The notes under the pieces are model-generated. The model searched no databases. It saw nothing but the letters and a program-made list of their open reading frames with translations, and was not told the origin of the DNA. The translations under genes and the position numbers were made by a program. A stretch of 64,000 bases of DNA from Cytophagaceae bacterium (GTDB lineage: Bacteria; Bacteroidota; Bacteroidia; Cytophagales; Spirosomataceae), in assembly GCA_017984215.1 (NCBI GenBank), contig JAGOAA010000005.1, positions 48,023-112,022 on the forward strand, read 5' to 3'. Positions 16,846 to 24,946 of this stretch are shown here, piece by piece (position 1 is the stretch's first letter; every line of letters starts with the position of its first letter).

Positions 16846-17387
16846 TGGATTATAATTTCCTAAAATCATTGCACATTATATTTGTTGTGAGCTGGTTCGC
16901 AGGATTATTCTATTTGCCGCGGCTATTGGTTTACCATGTCGAGGCGCAGGACAAGGATGCACAAGCAAAAGAAATACTTTCGAAGCAATTCGAGAAGATG
17001 GAAAAATTGCTTTTTAATGCCATCATGATTCCTGCCATGTGGCTAACCTGGTTGACAGGCCTATCCATGATTTACCTTACCTGGTGGGATTCCTTCGGTT
17101 CGCACACCTGGCTTCATTTGAAATTATGCTTTGTTGTGGGAATCACGATTTACCATTTTGTCTGCAGATACCTTATCCGCAAATTTCGGGCATCCGAATT
17201 CATCTTAACAGGGGGACAATTGCGCTTATTCAATGAGATTGCAACCATTTTATTGGTTGCTGTGGTATTTTTGGTCATCGCCAAAAACACATTCGACATG
17301 TTGATGGGCATGGGCGGTTTCATCATATTTGCCATTGTAATTATGGCAGCCGTGACGATCGTCAAGAAAATTCGATCTAACGCATAG
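16845..17387 (+). CDS. hemJ: Protoporphyrinogen IX oxidase HemJ
   Basis: A 180-residue integral membrane protein with four to five helices. The N-terminus LKSLHIIFVVSWFAGLFYLPRLLVYHVEA carries the conserved His of HemJ/UPF0093. HTWLHLKLCFVVGITIYHFVC holds a second conserved His. HemJ oxidises protoporphyrinogen IX in haem synthesis. The gene overlaps the preceding glycosyltransferase by one base (TAATG). Its 3' end overlaps smpB, on the other strand, by 11 nt, with no terminator between. Distantly CopD-like proteins share this fold, but the N-terminal motif favours HemJ. Confidence 0.9.
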   Translation: MDYNFLKSLHIIFVVSWFAGLFYLPRLLVYHVEAQDKDAQAKEILSKQFEKMEKLLFNAIMIPAMWLTWLTGLSMIYLTWWDSFGSHTWLHLKLCFVVGITIYHFVCRYLIRKFRASEFILTGGQLRLFNEIATILLVAVVFLVIAKNTFDMLMGMGGFIIFAIVIMAAVTIVKKIRSNA

Positions 17388-17838
17388 AACGATCCATTTC
17401 ACGCTTGATATCCTTTTCTTTGATATCATCTCGCTTATCGAACGTCTTCTTACCTTTCGCTAATGCGATATTCAATTTGGCATAACCCTTATCCGAAATA
17501 AAGAGTCTGGTAGGGATGATAGTTAAACCAACATTTTTCAACTCCTTTTGCAATTTGGCTAGTTCTCTTTTCGAAAGTAAGAGCTTGCGATCGCGCAAGG
17601 GATCGTGATTGAAATGCGTTCCCTCATCATACATAGAAATGTGCATGTTCCGAACAAAGAGTTCGTCTTGAAAGAAAATACAATAGGCATCCGTCAGGTT
17701 AGCCTTTCCTTGTCGGATCGACTTGATTTCCGTACCGGTCAAAACAAGCCCTGCCGTGAAGGTATCCAAGAATGCATATTCAAAGGATGCCCGACGGTTT
17801 TTAATCTCGACTTGTTTTTGGATTTTATCCTTTGCCAT
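17377..17838 (-). CDS. smpB: SsrA-binding protein SmpB
   Basis: A 153-residue tmRNA partner for rescuing stalled ribosomes. The start chosen is MAKDKIQKQVEIKNRRA at 17838. A longer frame to 17868 would read through the upstream terminator stem. Family motifs include EIKNRRASFEYAFLDTFTAG, LTGTEIKSIRQGKANLTDAY, and the basic C-terminal tail (KKTFDKRDDIKEKDIKREM), which enters the decoding site. It lies downstream of an OmpH gene on the same strand, but a terminator separates them, so it may have its own promoter or depend on read-through. The 3' end overlaps hemJ. Confidence 0.97.
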   Translation of the reverse strand: MAKDKIQKQVEIKNRRASFEYAFLDTFTAGLVLTGTEIKSIRQGKANLTDAYCIFFQDELFVRNMHISMYDEGTHFNHDPLRDRKLLLSKRELAKLQKELKNVGLTIIPTRLFISDKGYAKLNIALAKGKKTFDKRDDIKEKDIKREMDRSMR

Positions 17839-17854
17839 GTGATTAGAAACAAAA

Positions 17855-17881
17855 AAGCCACACAGCAAGACTGCGTGGCTT
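17855..17881 (-). terminator. Intrinsic terminator after the OmpH-like gene
   Basis: An 11-bp stem (17855-17865 with 17871-17881, one G-U pair in RNA) has a 5-nt loop. On the minus strand it is followed by TTTTTTGTTT. It lies between the OmpH-like stop and the smpB start. Confidence 0.88.
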
Positions 17882-17898
17882 CCTCAGTACTTAAAAAT

Positions 17899-18489
17899 CT
17901 ATTTCTCAGCTTTCTTCGCTGCGTATTCTTTATTCAAACCGTCAACCAACTTCTGAGTAACGTCAACAGATGGATCAGCAAATAAAATACCACCACCGAT
18001 TTTTGAATAACCTAAAACGAATTCGTATTTATTTTCTTTGTTCACCTTCGCGATATACTCACGAATGTTGTTGTATAATTCTTCGTTTTTCTTTGCTTGC
18101 TCTTGGCCTAATTCAGCCTGCTTTTGTTGTGAATATTGTTGCAATTCAGCTCCTTTTTTCTTCAAGGTCATGTCAGCAGCTTGCAATTGCGCTTGCGTCA
18201 TCGCAGCAGCACGTTGTTGGATTGCTTGTAATTCACCTTGTAAAGCACGTTCTTTTTGACCTAAGTCAACTTGTAAACGGTATCCTTTATTTTCAAATTC
18301 TTTTTGAGCGTCTTTGTAAAATTGGTAATTCGTCAACAATGAATCTGAGTTAACAAAAACGATACGCTTTCCTTCAGCGGTTACGCCTGCTCCTGCAGAA
18401 CCAGCACCTGTCGTAGGCTTGAAGAATGAATAAGCGACAGCGAGCGTTAAAACTGCTAACCAAACGTAAGATATACTTGAATTTTTCAC
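17899..18489 (-). CDS. OmpH/Skp family periplasmic chaperone-like protein
   Basis: A 196-residue protein with one N-terminal hydrophobic helix (about 9-24, WLAVLTLAVAYSFF), which acts as a signal or anchor. KRIVFVNSDSLLTNYQFYKD follows, the start of the Skp/OmpH domain. A long coiled-coil (about 65-150) is rich in Gln, Lys and Glu, and a compact end (FVLGYSKIGGGILFADPSVDVTQKLVDGLN) closes the body domain. Skp-like proteins hold unfolded outer-membrane proteins in the periplasm. It is monocistronic, with a terminator right after. The glycine/alanine linker after the helix (TTGAGSAGAGV) suggests it stays membrane-anchored rather than being released. Confidence 0.88.
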   Translation of the reverse strand: MKNSSISYVWLAVLTLAVAYSFFKPTTGAGSAGAGVTAEGKRIVFVNSDSLLTNYQFYKDAQKEFENKGYRLQVDLGQKERALQGELQAIQQRAAAMTQAQLQAADMTLKKKGAELQQYSQQKQAELGQEQAKKNEELYNNIREYIAKVNKENKYEFVLGYSKIGGGILFADPSVDVTQKLVDGLNKEYAAKKAEK

Positions 18490-18567
18490 GGGTTTAATTT
18501 TAATTATAAATGGATTTAATGGTAAATATACAATCTATGCTTTGATTGTCCTAAATTTTTAAAAATT

Positions 18568-18906
18568 CTATCGCAATCTAGCCCCCGCCCAAGCCCAAAG
18601 ACCTAGCAGGATTCCTCCGATAAGTCCAGTAACCAAATAAAGCAAAGCGACACTTCCCTGCAGCGGCAACAAAGTAGCCATCCGAACGGGCAAGGCATTA
18701 GGATTCGAATAAGTTAACCACCAAGCGGAGCCACCCCAAAGCAAAAACCCAGAAATAAAACCCGTTGTAAATGCGCTTTTCGTGGGAAAACGCAACAAAA
18801 AGGCTAAAATACCTGCTTGAATTCCCATGGCATACCAAGGTAGATAGAGACCTACGAGCGCGCCTACAATGATTAATATGATGATACGTATTGTATTGCT
18901 TTGCAT
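18568..18906 (-). CDS. Small integral membrane protein of unknown function
   Basis: A 112-residue protein, start MQSNTIRIIILIIVGALVG at 18906. It lies 4 nt after the stop of the penicillin acylase gene, so it is almost surely cotranscribed and perhaps translationally coupled. I count four hydrophobic helices (about 6-23, 26-40, 47-63 and 82-108, the last long and Gly-rich). No catalytic motif or family is recognised. The pairing with a secreted acylase may be chance or may point to an accessory membrane factor; nothing in the sequence decides this. Confidence 0.72.
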   Translation of the reverse strand: MQSNTIRIIILIIVGALVGLYLPWYAMGIQAGILAFLLRFPTKSAFTTGFISGFLLWGGSAWWLTYSNPNALPVRMATLLPLQGSVALLYLVTGLIGGILLGLWAWAGARLR

Positions 18907-18910
18907 GATT

Positions 18911-21337
18911 TTATTTTGATAAAGTGATTGTCTTACGAATACGACTCGATGATTGATTCGCATTATCTAGGTATAACAGTGGGCGAAGTTCTCCTTTTGC
19001 CCATGTATCGATCAAGTCATCGTAATGCGCACTACCCGGATTCCCGGATTGTCCACCTGGGTAAACGCCATAGGCTTTCGGATTGCCCGTTTTCGACAAT
19101 TCCACAATAAATCGCCAAGACGGCCCTGTTTTGGTCGTGGATGCATTCACAATGGAACCTCCCCCACCGATCGGGATATTTAAACGACTTAAGGCATCCA
19201 TGCCAGGAATCAAGTGGCGAACACCTGTCTGCTTGTGTTTGTACCAAGCCCAATCTGCCCCTAAAGCTCCATGCTGTTTTACCAATGTATCTAGGGTTGC
19301 CTGGAAAGAAGTTGAAATAATCTGATCCATCGTTTCCTTCTGCCCTTGGGTTTTAACATTATCCCACCAACGAGCATTTGCCTCATGTTCGATCATATGA
19401 ATGGTACGATCAATGGAAGGACGATTCATCGGAATCTTTTCATCGGATGCAAACTCATCATCCCATAAAAAAGCTTGTAAATTGAGCACCCATGTCTCAA
19501 AAATCGTTGCACCAATGGACTCAGGTGCATTTTGCAAATTCCACGATTTCAATATACCCATAGCTTTGTCCGTTGATTTCACAGAACGCATCAACAAGGG
19601 CAATAATTTTCGAGCACGAATATTCATGTTATCATTCTGTAATCCGCGCAAGGAATCAATCGTCACTTTTTGCATAGCTGCTAAACGCTCATTAATTCGG
19701 CGACCACGCTCAGAGGGTGCATATTGCCAACCCAAATAATACGGATAGCTCGGATCTGTAGAAAATTGATTCGCAGAACTTACAAAACCGCGTACCGGAT
19801 TTTTCACATGTGGATTATGCGCCTGTGGAATGTAACCTTTCCAGTCGGCCGCTGCATCCGTCCCATCCATCAAATACTTGCCTTGCAATTTCGACTTCAA
19901 CGGAAACTTCCCATTGACCCAAAGCGCGATGTCACCTTCATTACTTGCAAACACAAAATTCTGTGCAGGCGCTGAAAAATACCGCAATGCCTCTGTGTAA
20001 TCCGTGTAGTTTTTGGCACGATTCAAGCGATAAAAGGTCGTTAGCTCTTGTGATTTCTCGTGTGCAATCCAACGCAGAGCGTGCCCGACCGGGATATTGG
20101 ATTTAAACGCCTTTTCGTGACTCAAATAAACAACGGGACCGTGGTGAGTAAAGAAAACGGTATCCACAAAATCCTTTTTGCCCTTAATTTTAAAGGTCTC
20201 AATGCGCAATTTGGTTTTCTTCCATTGGCCATCATGCCAGTATTCCAATTTAGCCGCATCCTTGAATTTTACTTGATACCAGTCTAATACATCAGACCCA
20301 ACATTGGTTACTCCCCAAGCAATGTTTTTATTGAAACCCGTGATAACGTTCGGTGTTCCTGGCATTGTAGACCCATACACATTAACACCCGGAGCTACCA
20401 ATTGCACTTGGTACCAAATAGAAGGTAAAGACAATGTTAAATGCGGATCGTTTGCCAAAATAGGCATACCTGAAACGGTCTTATTTCCAGCAACAGCCCA
20501 GTTATTCGAGCCAATATTCGGGTCTTTTTCAGGTGTCTTCATGGCACTTCCTAAACCCATAAAATCTTTCGGAGCCGCAGGAATAGGCACTGGTTTGAAA
20601 TCCACAGGAGATCCAGCAGGGATGATTGGGCTCTCCTCAAACGGATAATTCGGGAATAAATCTTCTGCTACTTCCCGACCGTATTGACGAAGAATATTAG
20701 TCATTTTTAAATCATCTGTACCAGATGCCAATACAAATGACATATTTTTCAGAAACAAGGCACTTTTAATGGGTGTCCATGGTTCTGGTTTATAATTCAA
20801 TAATTTGTATTCCAAAGGCAATTCACGCTCAGAAAGCGAAGCTATGTAGGCGTTGATCCCTTCCGAATAAGCCTCCAAAGCAACTTTGGCCTGCGGATCT
20901 TCTTTCATCCCCTCAAAGGATTGTTCAGCACCATAAACGGAGCCCATCCGGCGTTGGAATTGATCAGAAGCCAAACCTTTTTCCCCAACAATCTCAGAAA
21001 TTCGACCACCGGCAAAATGCGTCTGAAATTCCATTTGCCACAAACGATCTTTGGCCGTCACATAGCCTTGCGCTAAGAATAAATCATGGTCATTTTCAGC
21101 AAAAATATGCGGAATGGCCATCTCATCGTAAACAATTTTGACAGGCTTGATTAAACCTGGAATTTTCAACTCCTCTTCGCTCATTTCCTCCGAGCCAGCT
21201 AGCTCAGCGTTAATCCAAAACCCGTGATAAGGACTTAATAATTTACCAAAAGGCGGGATGGTTCCCCATGAGCGATCCCAACCAATTGTAACTAGAATAG
21301 CTAAAATCAGTGGAATAATAGATTTAATGAATTTCAT
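18911..21337 (-). CDS. Penicillin acylase family protein (peptidase S45, Ntn hydrolase)
   Basis: An 808-residue precursor with an N-terminal signal or anchor helix (about 5-20). The alpha-subunit section (about 60-265) contains IVYDEMAIPHIFAENDHDLFLAQGY. The autoprocessing site is IGSNNWAV, with Ser277 as the predicted N-terminal nucleophile of the beta subunit. The beta section holds NDPHLTLSLPSIWYQVQLV and FSAPAQNFVFASNEGDIALW, typical of the family. It ends GGQSGNPGSAHYDDLIDTWAKGE, with the C-terminal conserved Asn/His segment. Relatives hydrolyse beta-lactams, acyl-homoserine lactones or other amides, so the physiological substrate cannot be named. It acts in the periplasm. It is followed by a small membrane-protein gene. 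Confidence 0.93.
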   Translation of the reverse strand: MKFIKSIIPLILAILVTIGWDRSWGTIPPFGKLLSPYHGFWINAELAGSEEMSEEELKIPGLIKPVKIVYDEMAIPHIFAENDHDLFLAQGYVTAKDRLWQMEFQTHFAGGRISEIVGEKGLASDQFQRRMGSVYGAEQSFEGMKEDPQAKVALEAYSEGINAYIASLSERELPLEYKLLNYKPEPWTPIKSALFLKNMSFVLASGTDDLKMTNILRQYGREVAEDLFPNYPFEESPIIPAGSPVDFKPVPIPAAPKDFMGLGSAMKTPEKDPNIGSNNWAVAGNKTVSGMPILANDPHLTLSLPSIWYQVQLVAPGVNVYGSTMPGTPNVITGFNKNIAWGVTNVGSDVLDWYQVKFKDAAKLEYWHDGQWKKTKLRIETFKIKGKKDFVDTVFFTHHGPVVYLSHEKAFKSNIPVGHALRWIAHEKSQELTTFYRLNRAKNYTDYTEALRYFSAPAQNFVFASNEGDIALWVNGKFPLKSKLQGKYLMDGTDAAADWKGYIPQAHNPHVKNPVRGFVSSANQFSTDPSYPYYLGWQYAPSERGRRINERLAAMQKVTIDSLRGLQNDNMNIRARKLLPLLMRSVKSTDKAMGILKSWNLQNAPESIGATIFETWVLNLQAFLWDDEFASDEKIPMNRPSIDRTIHMIEHEANARWWDNVKTQGQKETMDQIISTSFQATLDTLVKQHGALGADWAWYKHKQTGVRHLIPGMDALSRLNIPIGGGGSIVNASTTKTGPSWRFIVELSKTGNPKAYGVYPGGQSGNPGSAHYDDLIDTWAKGELRPLLYLDNANQSSSRIRKTITLSK

Positions 21338-21466
21338 TTGTTGATATAGATAGGAGATTAATGATTTTTCAAAGAATTTTTTCTATTTTAGAAAGACAAT
21401 TTTACGCAATAGTTATACAATCAACAAATAAATTATCTTTAAATAAATTTCGCTAATTCCCCATCC

Positions 21467-22396
21467 ATGAGAAGAAGATCATTTTTGCAAACGGCAGGTT
21501 TACTCGGTGTTGCAAGCACAGTTAACATCCAAAATCCTGAACCGATCATCATCGCAACCTGGAAAAATGAAGCGGGAACAAAAGCGGGATATGACAAAAT
21601 CTTACAAACAGGCAAAGCGCTGGATGGCGTTGAAGCTGGCGCTTGGGTTCCGGAAGCAAATCCGGAGGAAACAACGGTTGGCTACGGCGGTTACCCAGAT
21701 CGGGACGGACACGTTACCTTAGATGCCTGCATCATGGATCATTTGGGAAATGCGGGTTCCGTTACTTTTCTAGAAGGGATCATGCACCCCATTTCAGTCG
21801 CTCGGGCGATCATGGAAAAAACACCCCATGTCATGCTCTCCGGTGAAGGAGCCTTACAATTTGCATTGGCACAAGGATTTAAGCAGCAAGATTTATTAAC
21901 CGAGAAATCCCGTAAAGCATGGGAGGAATGGAAAAAAGTAGCGAAATACGAACCCAAAGTTAATATTGAACGTCACGACACCATCGGACTTCTCGCTCTG
22001 GGTAAAGCGGGGGAAATTGCGGGTGCCTGTTCTACCAGTGGCATGGCCTTTAAAATGCATGGCCGCGTAGGTGATTCACCGATAATCGGTGGAGCTGTTT
22101 TTTGCGACGATGAAGTCGGAGGAGCTTGTGCAACCGGACTAGGGGAATTCGTGATGAAAACCTTAGGGTCCTTTTTAATTGTCGAATTTATGCGTCAAGG
22201 GATGACCCCGCAGCAAGCATGCGAGGCGGCCATTATGCGAATCGTCAAGCGTTACAAATACCAAGAATTCCAAGTGGGGTATTTGGCAATCAATAAGAAA
22301 GGGGCCGTGGGAGCCTATTCCATTCAAAAAGGTTTTAGTTATACGATTACCAAAAACGGCAAGACTCAAGTCATTGAGAGTGCCTCATACATGTAG
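21467..22396 (+). CDS. Isoaspartyl peptidase/L-asparaginase (glycosylasparaginase) family Ntn hydrolase
   Basis: A 309-residue precursor. The start MRRRSFLQTAGLLGVASTVN has a twin-arginine-like signal, suggesting export in folded form. The alpha part holds GGYPDRDGHVTLDACIMD. The predicted self-cleavage site is in RHDTIGLLALGKAGEIAGAC, with Thr172 as the nucleophile. This is followed by STSGMAFKMHGRVGDSPIIGGAVFCDDEVGGACATG, in which the substrate-binding GRVGDSPI and ATG motifs are visible. The motif set fits N4-(beta-N-acetylglucosaminyl)-L-asparaginase better than cytosolic IaaA. Glycogen synthase starts 3 nt downstream, so the two are cotranscribed despite no obvious metabolic link. Confidence 0.9.
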   Translation: MRRRSFLQTAGLLGVASTVNIQNPEPIIIATWKNEAGTKAGYDKILQTGKALDGVEAGAWVPEANPEETTVGYGGYPDRDGHVTLDACIMDHLGNAGSVTFLEGIMHPISVARAIMEKTPHVMLSGEGALQFALAQGFKQQDLLTEKSRKAWEEWKKVAKYEPKVNIERHDTIGLLALGKAGEIAGACSTSGMAFKMHGRVGDSPIIGGAVFCDDEVGGACATGLGEFVMKTLGSFLIVEFMRQGMTPQQACEAAIMRIVKRYKYQEFQVGYLAINKKGAVGAYSIQKGFSYTITKNGKTQVIESASYM

Positions 22397-22399
22397 TTT

Positions 22400-24211
22400 A
22401 TGGAGAAGAAAGTAGCCGAAAAGAAGAAGTTTTTAGTGGAAGTTGCCTGGGAAACCTGTAACCAAGTAGGCGGCATTTACACCGTTATTCGAACCAAAGT
22501 CCCTTCCATGGTGGAGAAATGGGGCGATGATTATTTGTTATTAGGCCCCTATTTTCCTCAAACGGCTGCCGCTGAATTTGAGGCCTTACCTGTAACGGAT
22601 GATACGCCGGTCGGACGTGCCATTTTAACCATGCGCGCGATGGGCTACCAGGTTCATTATGGAAATTGGCTTATCACAGGAAAACCCAAAATCGTCTTAT
22701 TCGACATTGCGTCCATCTATGATCAAGTAGATGAAATCAAAGGGAAAATATGGGATAACCACAAAATTTCAACCCTAGGGGTAGAAGAATTGGTCAACCA
22801 AACCATCGCGCTGGGTGAACTTATTCGCATCTTCTTGACGCAATTCGCGACAGAAAATAAATCAAAAAAAGACATCGTTGTTCATTTCCATGAATGGATG
22901 GCTTCGACGTGTTTACCAGATCTTAAAAAAGATAAGGTCAAAGTTTCTACCGTATTTACAACGCACGCGACCATGCTGGGCCGATACCTCGCAGGAAACG
23001 TTCCGAATTTTTATGACGTGCTGGACTCGTTCAATTGGCATAAAGAAGCCGTGCATTATGGCATCGAGGCTCAAGCGTCCTTCGAACGTGCCGCAGCGCA
23101 AAAAGCAGATGTATTAACCACGGTTTCCGATATCACCGCCAAAGAATGTGTTGCATTTTTAGGTCGCATTCCTGAATTGATTTTACCCAATGGCTTGAAT
23201 ATCCAACGATTCGCCGCCATGCATGAGCACCAAAATCTGCACTCGCTCTACAAAAAGCGTATTTCGGATTTTGTTATGGGGCATTTCTTTCAAAACCAGG
23301 CATTCGATTTAGACCAAACACTGTATTTATTCACCTCAGGCCGATTTGAATATTCGAACAAAGGATATGACATCACACTCGATGCTTTGGAAATACTGAA
23401 TCGCAAAATGAAGGAATCCGGTTCTAAAAAAACCGTAATTATGTTCTTCATCACCAAGCAACCTTATCATTCCATTGACCCAGAAGTCTTGCACTCTCGT
23501 GCAGTTTTGGATGAGATTCGCGAGAACTGTCAAGCGATTCAGAAGGAAGTAGGCGATAAACTTTTCGAAGCTGCCGCTTCATCGAACGACTTGCAATTGC
23601 CCGATTTAAATCAATTTGTAGATGAATATTGGCGTTTACGATTACGCCGTACCGTACAAACTTGGAAAACGAATGCAAGACCGAAGGTAGTCACCCACTT
23701 GCTAAAACAGGAAGATGACATCATTCGTAATTTGCATCGCACGCAATTGTTAAATAATGCAGATGATAAGGTGAAAGTGGTTTATCACCCCGACTTCATT
23801 GTTTCGACGAACCCATTATTTGGTTTGGATTATGGTCAATTCGTGCGTGGTTGCCACTTGGGTGTCTTCCCTTCGTATTACGAGCCATGGGGCTATACGC
23901 CACTAGAATGTATGGCGCGTGGTGTACCTACGGTCACATCGGATCTTTCCGGTTTTGGAGATTACATGATGCAAATTATGCGCGACTATGAACAATGGGG
24001 AGTTAGTGTTGTGAATCGGAAGACACAGAATTATCAAGAAGCTGCTGAGCAATTAGCGAACATGTTATTCAAATTCACCCAACAAACGCAGCGCGATCGT
24101 ATCACGCAACGTAATCGGGTAGAAAGTATTGCCGATACGTTTGATTGGTCTAATTTACGCGGCTATTACGATACGGCGCATGAATTGGCTGTATTAAAAA
24201 AGCGGAAATAG
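22400..24211 (+). CDS. Glycogen synthase of the eukaryotic type (GT3 family)
   Basis: A 603-residue glycosyltransferase. It starts FLVEVAWETCNQVGGIYTVIRTK, the sugar-nucleotide/allosteric opening typical of GT3 glycogen synthases (fungal and animal GYS). FHEWMASTCLPDL, FTTHATMLGRYLAGN and NGLNIQRFAAMHEHQ follow. The C-terminal catalytic motif is in GVFPSYYEPWGYTPLECMARGVPTVTSDLSGFG. Bacterial GlgA (GT5) lacks this opening. GT3 enzymes prefer UDP-glucose, which I infer from family knowledge only. It extends alpha-1,4-glucan chains in the cytoplasm. No branching or debranching enzyme is nearby. Confidence 0.93.
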   Translation: MEKKVAEKKKFLVEVAWETCNQVGGIYTVIRTKVPSMVEKWGDDYLLLGPYFPQTAAAEFEALPVTDDTPVGRAILTMRAMGYQVHYGNWLITGKPKIVLFDIASIYDQVDEIKGKIWDNHKISTLGVEELVNQTIALGELIRIFLTQFATENKSKKDIVVHFHEWMASTCLPDLKKDKVKVSTVFTTHATMLGRYLAGNVPNFYDVLDSFNWHKEAVHYGIEAQASFERAAAQKADVLTTVSDITAKECVAFLGRIPELILPNGLNIQRFAAMHEHQNLHSLYKKRISDFVMGHFFQNQAFDLDQTLYLFTSGRFEYSNKGYDITLDALEILNRKMKESGSKKTVIMFFITKQPYHSIDPEVLHSRAVLDEIRENCQAIQKEVGDKLFEAAASSNDLQLPDLNQFVDEYWRLRLRRTVQTWKTNARPKVVTHLLKQEDDIIRNLHRTQLLNNADDKVKVVYHPDFIVSTNPLFGLDYGQFVRGCHLGVFPSYYEPWGYTPLECMARGVPTVTSDLSGFGDYMMQIMRDYEQWGVSVVNRKTQNYQEAAEQLANMLFKFTQQTQRDRITQRNRVESIADTFDWSNLRGYYDTAHELAVLKKRK

Positions 24212-24250
24212 ATTATCAGTTTTAGCTATTCGAAAAAGCTCCATTCTCCT

Positions 24251-24285
24251 TACCTTTGGCAATCCTCCAAGGTTTGCCAAAGGTA
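24251..24285. repeat. Intergenic palindrome, family A, copy 1
   Basis: TACCTTTGGCAA (24251-24262) and TTGCCAAAGGTA (24274-24285) form a perfect 12-bp stem around an 11-nt centre that can pair partly. It lies between convergent genes, 1 nt from the alkD-like stop. A second, inverted copy with nearly the same sequence is at 55653-55685. Confidence 0.85.
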
Positions 24286-24286
24286 C

Positions 24287-24946
24287 TTAGGAAATGTGCT
24301 TCAAAGCCTCCCGTTTCGGCAAAGGCATCAGTTTATGTTCTTCCACAAATGCGCGTACCCAATCGGCATCCGTCCGCGCATATTGTCGCAATGCCCAGCC
24401 AATCGCTTTCTGAATAAAAAATTCTTTGGACGTATTCAAGGCCAGAATGACCCGACTTAAGAAGACCAAATCCGTTTTGGCCTTATAATTCAATTGAAAT
24501 AAAATGCAGAGCCGCTGATGCCAAAAAATGGGAGAAGCCATCCAACGAGCTACCCACATATCACGTTGCTCAGGAAACAGCATAAAATAATCACTCAACA
24601 CTTTGGGAGCGAGTACATCCACAACATCCCACCACGTTTTTTCATCCACCCAACGGTCAATAAGTTCCGGTATACGTGAATCCCAGGATTTCTTAGCCTT
24701 CAACATATATTCCATGGCGACATACTGAAACTCGCGTTCCGGCATGGCAAACAATTCCGAACAGACCTCAAACCAATCTTCCCCGCGGCCATACTCCTTA
24801 TAAATTGCTTTAAAAACAACAGCACGTTCAGGCTTTTTGATCCCTATAAAAGGATATTGATCACGCATATACCAGCGCATCCAATAGGCATTCTCCGGAT
24901 TATCTAAGGCATAAAATGCCTCCTTGATTGCGAAAACAAAATTCAT
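24287..24946 (-). CDS. DNA alkylation repair protein (AlkD-like HEAT-repeat glycosylase)
   Basis: A 219-residue all-helical protein. Motifs seen: ENAYWMRWYMRDQYPFIGIKKPER at the N-terminus, TWWDVVDVLAPKVL in the middle, and SKEFFIQKAIGWALRQYARTD near the end. Together they mark the AlkC/AlkD family of glycosylases, which remove N3/N7-alkylated purines without base flipping. The start codon overlaps the stop of the upstream glycoside hydrolase by 4 nt (ATGA), so it is part of the xylA-GH106 transcript. A palindromic repeat follows its stop. A functionally related tag gene is at 15544. Confidence 0.9.
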   Translation of the reverse strand: MNFVFAIKEAFYALDNPENAYWMRWYMRDQYPFIGIKKPERAVVFKAIYKEYGRGEDWFEVCSELFAMPEREFQYVAMEYMLKAKKSWDSRIPELIDRWVDEKTWWDVVDVLAPKVLSDYFMLFPEQRDMWVARWMASPIFWHQRLCILFQLNYKAKTDLVFLSRVILALNTSKEFFIQKAIGWALRQYARTDADWVRAFVEEHKLMPLPKREALKHIS

